Shown: positions 1 through 9,012, counted from the first letter of the stretch. The stretch is 64,000 nt of DNA from Phyllobacterium myrsinacearum (GCF_014138285.1 NZ_JACGXN010000009.1:1-64000); one strand, 5' to 3'. Numbers and translations: made by a program. Notes: generated by a model not told the origin, from the letters alone.

Positions 1-473
1 AAGTCGTACTTCGACAGAAGTTCACGAACCTCAAGCTCAACCAGTTCCAGAAGCTCGGCATCGTCAACCTGATCAACCTTGTTCAGGAAAACCACAATCG
101 CAGGAACGCCAACCTGACGCGCCAGAAGGATGTGCTCGCGCGTCTGCGGCATCGGGCCGTCGGCTGCCGATACAACCAGGATCGCGCCGTCCATCTGCGC
201 CGCACCGGTGATCATGTTCTTCACATAGTCGGCGTGTCCGGGGCAATCAACGTGCGCATAGTGACGGGCCGGCGTCTCATATTCAACGTGTGCCGTCGAA
301 ATCGTGATGCCGCGCGCCTTCTCTTCAGGCGCCGCGTCAATCTGGTCATACGCCTTGTATTCACCAAAATACTTCGTAATCGCTGCCGTCAACGATGTCT
401 TGCCATGGTCAACGTGACCAATCGTGCCGATGTTGACGTGCGGCTTGTTACGTTCAAACTTGCTCTTAGCCAT
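1..473 (-). CDS. tuf: Elongation factor Tu, N-terminal part (cut by window edge)
   Basis: The reverse strand from the ATG at 473 encodes the GTPase that delivers aminoacyl-tRNA to the ribosome. The first residues are [20 protein letters not shown]. The P-loop GHVDHGKT follows near residues 19-26, then switch I (RGITIS), DCPGHADY and the start of the NKVD guanine-specificity motif, which is the order expected of EF-Tu. About 157 of the usual ~391 residues lie in the window; the C-terminus is beyond position 1. Upstream on the same strand are tRNA-Gly and tRNA-Tyr, an arrangement recalling the tyrU-glyT-tufB cluster of E. coli. An intrinsic terminator separates the tRNAs from tuf, so tuf probably has its own promoter in 474-655. 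Confidence 0.97.
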   Translation of the reverse strand, partial: MAKSKFERNKPHVNIGTIGHVDHGKTSLTAAITKYFGEYKAYDQIDAAPEEKARGITISTAHVEYETPARHYAHVDCPGHADYVKNMITGAAQMDGAILVVSAADGPMPQTREHILLARQVGVPAIVVFLNKVDQVDDAELLELVELEVRELLSKYD

Positions 474-655
474 AGCTGTCGTTCTCTCGTCATCACAACC
501 GGTCTAGGGCCGGTACCATGTTTGTAGCTCAGACGAGACAGCATGCCGTCCGTCAGCTCAGTCGCCCGCCCGATCAGCCATGATCAACGCGGGTTAGCTT
601 TGTCCTGATCATGCTCGTTCATATGGGGACACATGAGCGGCGTGCAATGCTCAAG

Positions 656-706
656 ACAAAAATCGAAGAGCACCTATGCACGCTCACGCGTGCACGCGGT
701 GCTCTT
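656..706 (-). terminator. Intrinsic terminator after tRNA-Gly
   Basis: On the minus strand a long hairpin forms from perfect 9-bp outer arms (AAGAGCACC at 666-674 and GGTGCTCTT at 698-706). An inner TGCACGC/GCGTGCA stem sits inside it. Five U's follow the outer arm at 658-662. The position just 3' of tRNA-Gly and about 190 bp before tuf suggests that it ends the tRNA transcript. Confidence 0.65.
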
Positions 707-713
707 GTAAATC

Positions 714-787
714 TGGAGCGGGTAGCGGGAATCGAACCCGCATATTCAGCTTGGAAGGCTGCTGCTCTACCACTGAGCTATACCCGC
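714..787 (-). tRNA. tRNA-Gly (anticodon TCC)
   Basis: Read on the minus strand, a 74-nt cloverleaf starts GCGGGTATAGCTCAG and ends in an encoded CCA. The anticodon loop is CTTCCAA, giving anticodon TCC. The T-loop GGTTCGATTCC is intact and the acceptor stem GCGGGTA pairs with TACCCGC. It lies between tRNA-Tyr and tuf. Confidence 0.97.
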
Positions 788-909
788 ACACCTTACTGCG
801 CCGTGCATCGATACGCACAAGGAACACAGTAACACTCATCACAGCGCACAAACCATACCAAAACCATTTCAGGTTTTGGCGGTGCGCGCCAGGCGGGCGG
901 TTCCGGCAG

Positions 910-994
910 TGGTGGAGGAGGTTGGATTCGAACCAACGTAAGCCAAGCTAACGGATTTACAGTCCGTCCCCTTTAACCACTCGGGCACTCCTCC
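910..994 (-). tRNA. tRNA-Tyr (anticodon GTA)
   Basis: An 85-nt class II tRNA on the minus strand. It starts GGAGGAGTGCCCGAGTGG and ends CCTCCTCCACCA, so the CCA is encoded. The anticodon loop ACTGTAAAT gives GTA. It has the long variable arm typical of bacterial tRNA-Tyr and the T-loop GGTTCGAATCC. Confidence 0.97.
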
Positions 995-1249
995 GGTCAC
1001 TGCCGTGGAACCGCGCCATCAGGCACTCTGCAAACCAGCTGCCGAATTTGTTTTCCAGCGGCGGCTTGCGGGTGGCCTTATGCCGACTAGCTTTCGTGGT
1101 GTCAACAGTCTGTGGAAGAAAATGACGGGCCCTGTGAAAATGATTGTTCAACAACCACCTGCAATCAAATTCTGCAGAAACAGCCAAAGCCTGCATTTTA
1201 GCCAACAAGCATATATCGCAAGACGGTTCGAAAGGTTATAGGTTGCGCC

Positions 1250-2119
1250 ATGACCGACGAAAAACCATCCCGTACCCTTAAAGATTCCCATTATGCGACA
1301 CTGCGCCGTCAGTTCCGCGATCAGAAGTCCGGCGGCGCACCGCAGGCCCCGCGCGAAAGGGCATCACGCCCTGCCGTAGAAGGCACTGCAGTGCCGGATG
1401 GCCTCGTACGCCTTTATGGTTTGCATACAGTGCGAGCGGCCCTTGATAACCCAAATCGCCAGATTAAGCGCATGCTTGTGACCAAAAATGCGCTGGACCG
1501 GCTGGAAATTGCCGATTCGTCCGCCCTGCCCTTTGATGTTGACGTCGTTGATCCGCGCGCCATTGACCGGGAAACCGGTTCGGACGCTGTGCACCAGGGC
1601 GTCATGATCGAGGTCCAGCCCCTGAAATCCCAGTCGCTGAAGGCGCTGAAGGACAGCCAGCTGCTGCTGATTCTCGATCAGGTAACAGATCCGCACAATG
1701 TCGGCGCCATCATGCGCTCAGCCGTCGCCTTCGGTGCCGGCGCGATTGTGACAACAGCCCGCCACAGCCCCCAGGAATCCGGCGTTCTGGCCAAGGCTGC
1801 ATCCGGTGCACTGGAGCTTATTGCACATATCGAGGTGCGTAATCTTGCTGAAGCTATCCATGAATTGCATGAACTTGGTTTCGCGACGATCGGGCTCGAT
1901 TCGGAAGGCCCGCTTGAGCTTGAAAAAACCATGACCAGCGATCGCATCGCGCTCGTTCTTGGAGCCGAAGGCAAAGGCTTGCGGCAGAAGACGCGTGAGA
2001 CGGTGACCCATCTTGCCCGGCTCGATATGCCAGGCGCGATCAAATCGCTCAATGTTTCCAATGCAGCCGCCATTTCGCTTTATGCGGCTCAGCGCTTCCT
2101 GACTTCCAAGGCCGGTTAA
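1250..2119 (+). CDS. rlmB: 23S rRNA (guanosine-2'-O)-methyltransferase, SpoU/TrmH family
   Basis: A 289-residue SPOUT methyltransferase that uses S-adenosylmethionine, probably modifying G2251 of 23S rRNA. The variable N-terminal ~50 residues are basic. A substrate-binding domain follows at about 52-135. The three SpoU motifs are DQVTDPHN (143-150), VLGAEGKGLR (236-245) and SLNVSNAAAISLY (266-278), which form the trefoil knot and SAM site. The ATG at 1250 is the first start after the divergent tRNA-Tyr. The gene stands alone, transcribed away from the tRNAs. TrmH-family specificity cannot be fixed by motif alone, so another 2'-O target is possible. Confidence 0.9.
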   Translation: MTDEKPSRTLKDSHYATLRRQFRDQKSGGAPQAPRERASRPAVEGTAVPDGLVRLYGLHTVRAALDNPNRQIKRMLVTKNALDRLEIADSSALPFDVDVVDPRAIDRETGSDAVHQGVMIEVQPLKSQSLKALKDSQLLLILDQVTDPHNVGAIMRSAVAFGAGAIVTTARHSPQESGVLAKAASGALELIAHIEVRNLAEAIHELHELGFATIGLDSEGPLELEKTMTSDRIALVLGAEGKGLRQKTRETVTHLARLDMPGAIKSLNVSNAAAISLYAAQRFLTSKAG

Positions 2120-2221
2120 AAAAGAATCGGCGATCTGAATATTCTTCGCAGCTGCGGTGTTCATTCCACGTCAGGGCACAGACTCCTCATGTGAGTGGTG
2201 CCCTCCCGATGGAGTGTACCG

Positions 2222-2812
2222 ATGCTGCGCAATGACACCGAATCCTATGGTTTGCTTGCGATCCTTTTTCATTGGATCATTGCCGCCATCTTTATGGGTC
2301 AGATTCTGCTGGGCTATCTGATGGTCCGAACCAGTGATTTCGCGCTGCAGTTCAGCCTTTTCCAATGGCACAAATCCTTCGGTTTCCTCATTCTCGTTCT
2401 TTCCGGGGTACGGCTGCTCTGGCGGATGGCAAATCCGCGGCCTCGTGATATCGCCGGGATGAGCCGAATGGAACGATCGGCGGCCCATCTGACGCATGGC
2501 GTGCTTTATCTCGCGCTCTTCCTCATTCCGCTGACTGGCTGGGCACTGGCTTCCAGTTCGCCGCTGCAAATACCGACGTTTGCCTTCAATCTCATCGTCA
2601 TTCCCCCGTTGCCCCTGACGATTTCCGATCAGGCCGAAGCATTCTGGACGGCCAGCCACGCCTGGCTTGCCTACATCTCCTCCCTTGTGGCCGCCGCACA
2701 TATGTCGGCAGCTCTCCACCATCATTTCTGGAAAAAAGATGCTGTTTTGCGGCGCATGCTCAGTTGGCATTCTCGCGCCCGCACCGCCGCTCAAAAGGAC
2801 ACGCGATCATGA
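2222..2812 (+). CDS. Cytochrome b561 family membrane protein
   Basis: A 196-residue four-helix di-haem cytochrome of the bacterial b561/CybB type, moving electrons in the inner membrane. Candidate haem-ligand histidines are H17 (LFHW), H50 (WHKSFGF), H92 (LTHG), H146 (HAWLAY) and H160. Hydrophobic helices lie near 12-32, 52-68, 90-110 and 147-167. GGAG at 2211-2214, seven bases upstream, selects the ATG at 2222 over the GTG at 2195. The last bases overlap the start of the YceI gene (ATGA), so the two are translationally coupled. This pair is common in proteobacteria and the products probably act together in periplasmic lipid or quinone chemistry. Confidence 0.88.
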   Translation: MLRNDTESYGLLAILFHWIIAAIFMGQILLGYLMVRTSDFALQFSLFQWHKSFGFLILVLSGVRLLWRMANPRPRDIAGMSRMERSAAHLTHGVLYLALFLIPLTGWALASSSPLQIPTFAFNLIVIPPLPLTISDQAEAFWTASHAWLAYISSLVAAAHMSAALHHHFWKKDAVLRRMLSWHSRARTAAQKDTRS

Positions 2813-3402
2813 ATAGCGCCCAAACATTCATTTCAACCATTCTCAAGGCGGCAGTTGCTTTGCTGGTCGCTATAGCGCCTGCCCTGGCCAATGCGGATAC
2901 ATTGTCAGAAGTGGCAGGCCGCTATCGAATAGACACATCGTCCCGTATCGGTTTCATGGTCGCGCAGATCGGTGGCGGTGGAATATCCGGCGATTTCAAG
3001 AAGTTTTCCGGTGTTTTTGCCCTTAATAACAGTGATATCAGCCGTTCCACCATCGAATTCACCCTCTTCCCGGAGAGTGTCAGCACTGGTCAGGCGCGGA
3101 TCGAGAGCTTCCTTCGCTCCGACGCGGTGTTCGATTCGCAGAACTTTCCTACAGTGACGTTCAAATCGACACAGATTACCCAGACGGGACCGAGCACTGC
3201 GGCTGTCGACGGCATACTGACTGCACGTGGAAAGAGCAGCCCAGCCAATTTCCAGGCCACCCTCTCCACCCATGACAAGAATGCCATCGTCTTTCATGTC
3301 GAAGGCAAGATCATGCGTTCACGTTATGGCATGGACGTAGGCACGCCGATCTATTCCAATGTCGTGCAATTCGACATGACAATCCATGGTCAACGCAGTT
3401 AA
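2809..3402 (+). CDS. yceI: YceI-family periplasmic lipid-binding protein
   Basis: A 197-residue lipocalin-like YceI protein. An N-terminal signal peptide (hydrophobic stretch LKAAVALLVAIAPALANA) exports it. The mature part has the family pattern: YRIDTSSRIGFMV near the start of the barrel, an FKKFSG strand, ESFLRSDAVFDSQNFPTVTF in the middle, and a C-terminal VQFDMTIHG strand. The family binds long polyprenoid or lipid ligands. The start at 2809 overlaps the cytochrome b561 stop, and an upstream in-frame ATG at 2764 lies wholly inside the cytochrome gene. The gene converges on the membrane hydroxylase that follows. Confidence 0.92.
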   Translation: MNSAQTFISTILKAAVALLVAIAPALANADTLSEVAGRYRIDTSSRIGFMVAQIGGGGISGDFKKFSGVFALNNSDISRSTIEFTLFPESVSTGQARIESFLRSDAVFDSQNFPTVTFKSTQITQTGPSTAAVDGILTARGKSSPANFQATLSTHDKNAIVFHVEGKIMRSRYGMDVGTPIYSNVVQFDMTIHGQRS

Positions 3403-3436
3403 GGGGATTATTCAGCCGATGCACCAGCACGGTTCG

Positions 3437-4411
3437 TCAATCCTTCTCGCCGGCCGATATTTCCACGGCGACGGGTTGAACACTTTTCTCTTCACTCTTT
3501 CGCGGAGCGTAACCAAGGATTTGCCTGACGCCCTTTGCAGAAAAAGGTTGAGCCAATTGGCCGAGAAAACTTTTTGCCACGCGACCGCTGATACCTATGT
3601 CGACCGGCGATGGCCGTGGAGGATTAAAGTAAGTTCCGAGAACTTGATCCCAAAGCACGAGATTCTCACCATAATTGGTGTTGCCCTCCGACAATTCCTT
3701 TGAATGGTGCCAGCGATGCAGACGCGGCGTACTCAAGAACCAGTCCAACGGTCCCGTCCGTACATCCACATTGCAGTGGGTCAAAAGCCCGGTGAATGCG
3801 GTGACTGCACTGATCCACAGGAAGACAGGCAAAGGTGCGCCGAGCAGATAGAGCGGAATCTGGCTGAGGGCGATCTTGAACAGGGAGTCGATCACATGGA
3901 AGCGGCCGGTGTTAACCACCCACAAACGCTGAACGCTGTGATGCAACGCGTGAAACCGCCAGAGTGCGAGTTTTTCATGCGCCAGCCGATGCGCAATGTA
4001 GAGTCCGAATTCAGCAATGATCAGCCCGAGAACGACCTGTATCGCCAGCGGCCATTCGCTTGGCCATATGTGTACAGACGTCGCGAGAATCGGTTGCGCA
4101 ACAATCGCTACAACCATGGGAAAGGATGCCGCAATGGCTGCGGCAATCTGCACCGCGCCCTTTGTCAGCAACGTATGGGCAATATCGTTGAAAGTCTCGC
4201 CATCCCGCTTCAGCCACGTTTCTTCGTAGGGCATGAGCCGTTCGAATATGGCGATCAGGAACACCACGGAAAAATAGACCACGTTGAACCATAGCAGCGG
4301 CGATTGCGTTTGGAAGGCGGCGTAAGTGCCAATAAGACCAACACAATAGAAGAGCGGCCACAACGAACAGGAAAGCGCTGTATAGAGCCATGAATTTTGG
4401 GGGATCGTCAT
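3437..4411 (-). CDS. Sterol desaturase / fatty-acid hydroxylase family membrane protein
   Basis: A 324-residue integral membrane di-iron enzyme of the FA_hydroxylase superfamily. The histidine clusters that bind the two irons are HRLAH (141-145), HALHH (154-158) and HRWHH (232-236), with an extra His at 212 (LTHCN). Hydrophobic segments lie at about 12-31, 38-55, 88-110, 123-140 and 185-210. Such enzymes hydroxylate or desaturate lipids with O2; the actual substrate (fatty acid, carotenoid, ornithine lipid or sterol-like) cannot be read from the sequence. It is monocistronic on the minus strand, 370 bp downstream of the esterase gene. Confidence 0.85.
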   Translation of the reverse strand: MTIPQNSWLYTALSCSLWPLFYCVGLIGTYAAFQTQSPLLWFNVVYFSVVFLIAIFERLMPYEETWLKRDGETFNDIAHTLLTKGAVQIAAAIAASFPMVVAIVAQPILATSVHIWPSEWPLAIQVVLGLIIAEFGLYIAHRLAHEKLALWRFHALHHSVQRLWVVNTGRFHVIDSLFKIALSQIPLYLLGAPLPVFLWISAVTAFTGLLTHCNVDVRTGPLDWFLSTPRLHRWHHSKELSEGNTNYGENLVLWDQVLGTYFNPPRPSPVDIGISGRVAKSFLGQLAQPFSAKGVRQILGYAPRKSEEKSVQPVAVEISAGEKD

Positions 4412-4781
4412 TCAAAAATCCCCTTATTCTCCGACATCAATCTGTGTTCCATGTTTATCGCAGTCATCATTGCTTCACGCGGGGTTATTTCATCAGGCTC
4501 GTTTCCCGATCCCGCTGGTGATGTTTCACCAGAACGAACAGGAAAGGCAGAGGTCAAATTCTGGTCAGCATAGCAAACCGGGTTGCAGTCACAAACGGGT
4601 TGTCACGACATTAGATTGCAAGAACATTGCGCGATACCCGATTAATAGCTTACCCAACCGGAACTTTTTGGTTGAATCTGGCGTTCAGTCATCGCTGGAT
4701 TTCCAGCAGAGGCTTGACTTTATTACCTGCTCTCCAAGTTGGTTGGTTGGTCAAGCCTCTCCTATCTACGAAGCAAAACGC
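4412..4781. other. Intergenic region with an 11-bp inverted repeat
   Basis: No convincing gene is seen in these 370 bp; long frames here run into the esterase on its opposite strand. A perfect 11-bp inverted repeat is present: AGAGGCTTGAC at 4708-4718 and GTCAAGCCTCT at 4750-4760, with a 31-base loop. It lies just 3' of the esterase stop on the minus strand. It may help terminate the esterase mRNA or be an operator for the hydroxylase gene, but there is no U-tract. Confidence 0.4.
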
Positions 4782-5786
4782 TTAAATCAAGGCCTTGGCA
4801 ATAAACGGCAGACTAATATCCATGCGATAGTCGACTGCCGAATGATTATCGTCGAACTCCTCATAGCGATGCTGAATTCCGAGCCGGTCAAGCGTGCGAT
4901 GAACACGGCGGGAACCGTAAAGAATATTATACTGATCCTTGGTCCCGCAGTCGAAATAGACGGCCTTCAATCTCGCGAGATTGGAACTGTGTGTTTCCGC
5001 CAGTCGTGCCGGATCCCAGGCAAGCCAATTCGACCACCGGTCTTCGATCAACTCGCAGGTTTCCAGATCGACCGGCAAACGCAGCCCCAGAAATGCGGAA
5101 GGATCCGGATCGAATGTTGCGGCTTGAGCCAAGATCATGATCACCAGTGTGTCATTATCACTCTTCTTGGGCTTTGCCTCAAAAGCCTTCATCCATGCTT
5201 CGATAGACAGATCATGTTCCGCAAGCGCTCGCAGCACGCCGGGAAATTCAGGCAGATAAAGCTGTTCAAATCCCGCATCGCCGGAATGGCTCGCAGCGGC
5301 AGACCAGACGTCCGACCGCCGCATTGCGTGCACGTGGGTGCCATAACCGCCTGAGCTTTTTCCGAAAACACCACGTTTTCCATAGCCGCCGCATTTGAAC
5401 GGGCCTTCGACCGCCGGCAGCATCTCGTCGATCAAAAAATCTTCCCAATTGCCCATGACAGCGCTGTTTATGTACTGGTTACCGCCAAGTCGTGTGAAAC
5501 AATCGGGGAACGCCACAACCACAGGCGGCATCGCCCCCGAGCCGATCAACCGGTCGAGCCGCTCCGGCACGTTTTCGCCAAAACCTTTCCAGTTCGTATG
5601 CGCCGGACCGCCCGCGGTGAAGCCAACCAGATCAACAAGCAACGGCAAGCCTTCACCGTTATGGCCGGCAGGCACATAGACATCGACAACACGAGTCGTG
5701 GGATCGCCCAGAAGGTTATTGCGAAGATGAACGCCGTCAACGCTCAGACGATGCACGGCTCCGGCGGGATGATTGGTAACACGCAT
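4782..5786 (-). CDS. Alpha/beta-hydrolase, esterase-D-like family
   Basis: A 334-residue putative serine hydrolase (PF00756-like esterase). A VYVPAG strand near the N-terminus is followed by a conserved lid region. The nucleophile elbow is GKSSGG, fitting GxSxG, and the C-terminal histidine sits in DDNHSAVDY. The start at 5786 (MRVTNHPAG) is chosen because GAAGG lies seven bases upstream and conserved-looking sequence begins there. The frame is open to 5978, but that extension is low-quality sequence rich in Arg and Ser. No signal peptide is seen, so it is probably cytoplasmic. Substrate unknown. Confidence 0.8.
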   Translation of the reverse strand: MRVTNHPAGAVHRLSVDGVHLRNNLLGDPTTRVVDVYVPAGHNGEGLPLLVDLVGFTAGGPAHTNWKGFGENVPERLDRLIGSGAMPPVVVAFPDCFTRLGGNQYINSAVMGNWEDFLIDEMLPAVEGPFKCGGYGKRGVFGKSSGGYGTHVHAMRRSDVWSAAASHSGDAGFEQLYLPEFPGVLRALAEHDLSIEAWMKAFEAKPKKSDNDTLVIMILAQAATFDPDPSAFLGLRLPVDLETCELIEDRWSNWLAWDPARLAETHSSNLARLKAVYFDCGTKDQYNILYGSRRVHRTLDRLGIQHRYEEFDDNHSAVDYRMDISLPFIAKALI

Positions 5787-6102
5787 GGGACAGCCTTCGG
5801 ATATATGCCAGGCGATCCTCCGTTGCTTGGAACAGATTCGCCGAACCAACCGTGATCCCGCTCCGCCGCGAAGGCAAGTGTGTTTATTCCAGGATGAGAT
5901 TTGCTGTGTCGCCAGCCTTGGCTTGGTACTGAAACTTGCCACCTGTGCAAGCGGTCGAAGACGCCTTGCTCCAACCAAGGCACCACCGAATCAATAATTT
6001 GTCACATCAAAGTTGATCAAGCGCGATGGCTTCGGCGGCCATTTGGTAAGAAAGCGTTAGGAATTGAGGACTAGGTGATTGGGTGAGACAAAGGACTTAC
6101 CT
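5787..6102. other. Intergenic region between divergent genes, no gene seen
   Basis: These 316 bp separate the esterase (minus) and the lytic transglycosylase (plus). Short open frames exist on both strands, but none has a good ribosome-binding site or recognisable protein pattern. The stretch should contain both promoters. Confidence 0.5.
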
Positions 6103-6678
6103 ATGCGCCGCATGATGATCATTGCCTTGTTATTGCTGGGAGGCTGCGCCTCAGCGCCCACTCAGACCAACAATGTATGTGCCGTATTCGATCAAAAGGA
6201 CGGCTTCTTCAACAATTGGTACTCCTATGCCAAGGGTGCGGAAGCGCAATATGGCGTTCCGGTTCCCATTCTGATGGCCACGATCAATACGGAATCCGGC
6301 TTCCAGGCGCGGGCACGTCCGGCGCGCACCAAGTTGCTCGGCTTCATCCCCTGGACACGCCCCTCCAGTGCCTATGGCTATTCGCAGGCGCTCGACGGCA
6401 CTTGGGCTGAATTCCAGCGCAGCACCGGTCGCTATGGCAGTGGACGGACAAGTTTTGCCGATGCAATATACTTCGTCGGCTGGTACCACGCACAAAGCAA
6501 TCAAAAGAACGGCATTCCACTGAATGACGCGTATAATCTTTACGCGGCCTATTACGCAGGCCCAAAGGAATATGCGCGCGGTACATGGAGAAACAAGCCC
6601 GGAATTGATCGTGCTGCACGCCGTACTGCGGCTATTGCAAGCAAATATGCAGCCCAGATGCAAAGCTGCGGATTGTAG
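6103..6678 (+). CDS. Lipoprotein with lytic transglycosylase (SLT) fold
   Basis: A 191-residue predicted outer-membrane lipoprotein that cleaves peptidoglycan. The N-terminus MRRMMIIALLLLGGC is a short signal with a lipobox whose Cys would be acylated. The catalytic Glu of the lysozyme-like SLT domain lies in ATINTESGFQ. The second motif AYGYSQAL followed by TWAEF, and a C-terminal NLYAAYYAG, fit Slt70/EmtA-type enzymes. AAAGGA at 6089-6094 places the start at the ATG at 6103, although a TTG at 6079 is also in frame. A strong terminator follows, so the gene is monocistronic. Confidence 0.85.
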   Translation: MRRMMIIALLLLGGCASAPTQTNNVCAVFDQKDGFFNNWYSYAKGAEAQYGVPVPILMATINTESGFQARARPARTKLLGFIPWTRPSSAYGYSQALDGTWAEFQRSTGRYGSGRTSFADAIYFVGWYHAQSNQKNGIPLNDAYNLYAAYYAGPKEYARGTWRNKPGIDRAARRTAAIASKYAAQMQSCGL

Positions 6679-6721
6679 GGCGACTGAAGCTCGCCGCTAC
6701 AGCCACGCATGCAATGTATAA

Positions 6722-6746
6722 CGGGCGCCCGAGGCGCCCGCTTTTC
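6722..6746 (+). terminator. Intrinsic terminator after the transglycosylase gene
   Basis: A GC-rich hairpin, CGGGCGCC / GGCGCCCG with a 3-base loop (6722-6740), is followed by CTTTTC. It serves the plus-strand gene ending at 6678. It also lies 3' of the minus-strand binding-protein gene, but there the U-tract is absent. Confidence 0.75.
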
Positions 6747-6806
6747 TTCCGAATGGAACGTCCCGGATAAAAGATCCGTTCCGCACACATTCCCTGGATC
6801 AATGCC

Positions 6807-7928
6807 TCACGGCTTCATCGCCGTGTAAGCACCGTCGTGCCAGACGTTGATGTCATACTTGGCATCCTTGATGTCGCCCTTCTCGTCGAAAACCACGGCG
6901 CCAATAACCGTATTGACAGGCTTCCCATCCTTGAGCGCGGCAGCAACCTTCACCGGATCATCGCTGCCGGCGCGTTCCACGCCTTGAGCAAAGGCTTCCA
7001 CGACAGCATAGGAGAACAGCGTGAAGCCATCCGGTGTAAAGCCACTGGCCTTGATCTTTTCAACGGCTGCTTTGGCTTCCGGCCGCGCTTGCGGGTTTGC
7101 CGGGAAGGTGAACATCACACCCTCACCCGCAGGTCCCGCAACCGCCCAGAATTCAGGAGAGGCAATCGCATCCCCCATCATGAGCTGGAACTTGAAGTTC
7201 TGGTCGGCTGCCTGGCGCAGGATGAGACCAGCTTCAGGATGGTAACCACCGAAGTAAACAAAATCAGCCTTTGCTTCCTTCAGCTTTGTAATGAGCGCCG
7301 AATAGTCCTTGTCGCCGGCATTGATGCCCTCATACAGGACTTCCTTCAATCCGCTTTCATTCATCTTGGCCTTCACCGCATCGGCAAGGCCCTTACCATA
7401 GGCGCCCTTGTCATGCAGGATGACAACGCGTTTGCCTTTGTACTTCTCGGCAATCCACGGCCCGACAAACTCACCTTGACCATCATCGCGCGTATAAAGG
7501 CGCATGATCGTCGACCAGCCCTTTTTCGCGGCTGCTTCAGTAAGGTCCGGATTGGAGGATGCAGGTGTCATCATAAGCACGCCAGCTTCGGCATAGACCG
7601 CCGAGGCGGGAATGCTGGAGCCCGAACAGGCATGGCCGTCAACGAACTTGATCCCTTCGGCGACGATGCGATTGGCAATCGATACGGCCTGTTTCGGATC
7701 GCAGACGTCGTCTTCGATCACCAGCTTGATCTGGCGGCCCTTGACGCCACCCTTCTCGTTGATCGCGGCAGCCGCCGCCTGTGCGCCCTGCTTGAACTGA
7801 TCACCGATATTGGCAAGCTGTCCGGTCATGGGACCGGCGACCGCGATCTTGAGATCGTCAGCCAAAGCCGCCGGAGCGCCCAAAGCAACACTCAGTAACG
7901 CAGCTTGCATTATTCTCTTCAAAGGCAT
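6807..7928 (-). CDS. Branched-chain amino-acid-type ABC transporter substrate-binding protein
   Basis: A 373-residue periplasmic binding protein of the LivJ/LivK family (type I fold). The signal peptide ends near PAALADD. Family hallmarks follow: IAVAGPMTGQLANIGDQF, the GGVKGRQI turn, and VDGHACSGSSIPASAVYAEAG around the ligand pocket. The start at 7928 has GAGGGG eight bases upstream; an alternative ATG at 7943 lacks this. No permease or ATPase gene is adjacent, so the protein is an orphan component that must dock with a transporter encoded elsewhere. The ligand could be Leu/Ile/Val or another amino-acid-like solute. Confidence 0.9.
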   Translation of the reverse strand: MPLKRIMQAALLSVALGAPAALADDLKIAVAGPMTGQLANIGDQFKQGAQAAAAAINEKGGVKGRQIKLVIEDDVCDPKQAVSIANRIVAEGIKFVDGHACSGSSIPASAVYAEAGVLMMTPASSNPDLTEAAAKKGWSTIMRLYTRDDGQGEFVGPWIAEKYKGKRVVILHDKGAYGKGLADAVKAKMNESGLKEVLYEGINAGDKDYSALITKLKEAKADFVYFGGYHPEAGLILRQAADQNFKFQLMMGDAIASPEFWAVAGPAGEGVMFTFPANPQARPEAKAAVEKIKASGFTPDGFTLFSYAVVEAFAQGVERAGSDDPVKVAAALKDGKPVNTVIGAVVFDEKGDIKDAKYDINVWHDGAYTAMKP

Positions 7929-8091
7929 GTTTTTTCCCCTCATTTTTCTTCAATGTCCCCAAGGACGAGCGAACCGTACTATAAGTAAAATTGAAATACC
8001 ACGGGCTGCATATGCTCATTTAGTAGGAAAAACACTGCGTTGGTTATCAAAATATTGGGCTGATTTCCTTCAGGCAAACAGGACGCTAATA

Positions 8092-9012
8092 TCAAGCTGG
8101 TTTTGCTGAAATCTTGTGGTCCGCAAGTACTTCTTTGAGAACTCTTCGCGAATTATGTGCTTCGAGCGGATCGGTACCAGCAAGCCCGGCATACACGATC
8201 AAGGCCTTCCACAATGTCCAGCCACGGCCGCGTGCCCACGTTGCCTCATCGAGCGGCAAGGCTGCCCGGAAGGTTTGCCGGCTTTCTCCTGAAAAGAGCG
8301 TCCACGCAATGGCCAGATCACAGGATGGATCACCGACACCGGATGTTCCGAAATCGATGACCGCGCTCAACCTGCCTTCCCTGACCAGAAGATTGCCGAA
8401 GCTGACGTCCCCATGGAACCAGACCGGAGAACCCTGCCAAGCGGTGACAAGAGCAGCCTCCCATATTTCGGTGGCGAGATCCGTATCGATCTTGCCCCGG
8501 AGCGCGATGATGGCCTCCCGTGTTTGCCCGTCATAAACGGCGAGCGACCCGCCGCGATGAAAATTGTGCATGCCGGGTATTGGCCCGCCGATAGCGTCAA
8601 TGGCCTGCAGGGCGACAAGGAACGCAGCGAGATCGGCAGCAAACTGTTTGAGATCAACGATACGTTCCGGTTTGGCAACGTCACCGTCGAGCCATTTGTA
8701 GATGGACCAGCGCCACGGATAATTCTGATCTGGCAATCCCATCGCCACAGGGGCCGGAATGGGCAAAGGCAGATGCAGCGCCAGTTTGGGCAGCCAGAAT
8801 TGCTCCTTTTGCACCTGTTCGGCATAAGCGCCGCTGCTCGGCAGCCGCACAGTCATCCCATCGCCAAGATGGAAAGTCCTGTTGTCCCAGCCGCCATGCT
8901 CGACGGGTCTTACCGGCAGATCCGCCCATTGCGGAAATTGGGCGGTTATCAGTCCTTTGACCAGCGCGACATCGATTACCGGCGGTTGCCTGCACGCTTC
9001 TTCGTTTGACAT
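8092..9012 (-). CDS. Aminoglycoside-phosphotransferase-fold kinase
   Basis: A 306-residue protein of the APH/choline-kinase family. The Brenner-type catalytic loop is HGDVSFGNLL. The Mg-binding motif is IDFGTSGVGDPSCDLA, with the conserved Asp after the Ile. The N-terminal lobe has RPVEHGGWDNRTFHLGDG, then RLPS where the ATP-contacting strand is expected. These motifs indicate a small-molecule kinase. Similar chromosomal proteins in soil bacteria are annotated as phosphotransferases of unknown substrate, so antibiotic resistance should not be assumed. It is on the same strand as, and downstream of, the cupin gene. Confidence 0.85.
   Translation of the reverse strand: MSNEEACRQPPVIDVALVKGLITAQFPQWADLPVRPVEHGGWDNRTFHLGDGMTVRLPSSGAYAEQVQKEQFWLPKLALHLPLPIPAPVAMGLPDQNYPWRWSIYKWLDGDVAKPERIVDLKQFAADLAAFLVALQAIDAIGGPIPGMHNFHRGGSLAVYDGQTREAIIALRGKIDTDLATEIWEAALVTAWQGSPVWFHGDVSFGNLLVREGRLSAVIDFGTSGVGDPSCDLAIAWTLFSGESRQTFRAALPLDEATWARGRGWTLWKALIVYAGLAGTDPLEAHNSRRVLKEVLADHKISAKPA

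Noticed and set aside
4470..5354. 294-codon frame on the plus strand
   Set aside because: Opposite the esterase gene, no ribosome-binding site and no protein family; a shadow frame.
6837..7898. 353-codon frame on the plus strand
   Set aside because: Mirror of the binding-protein gene on the minus strand.
8092..9012. Aminoglycoside resistance gene
   Set aside because: Only the general kinase fold is supported; it lies in ordinary chromosomal context with no mobile element.
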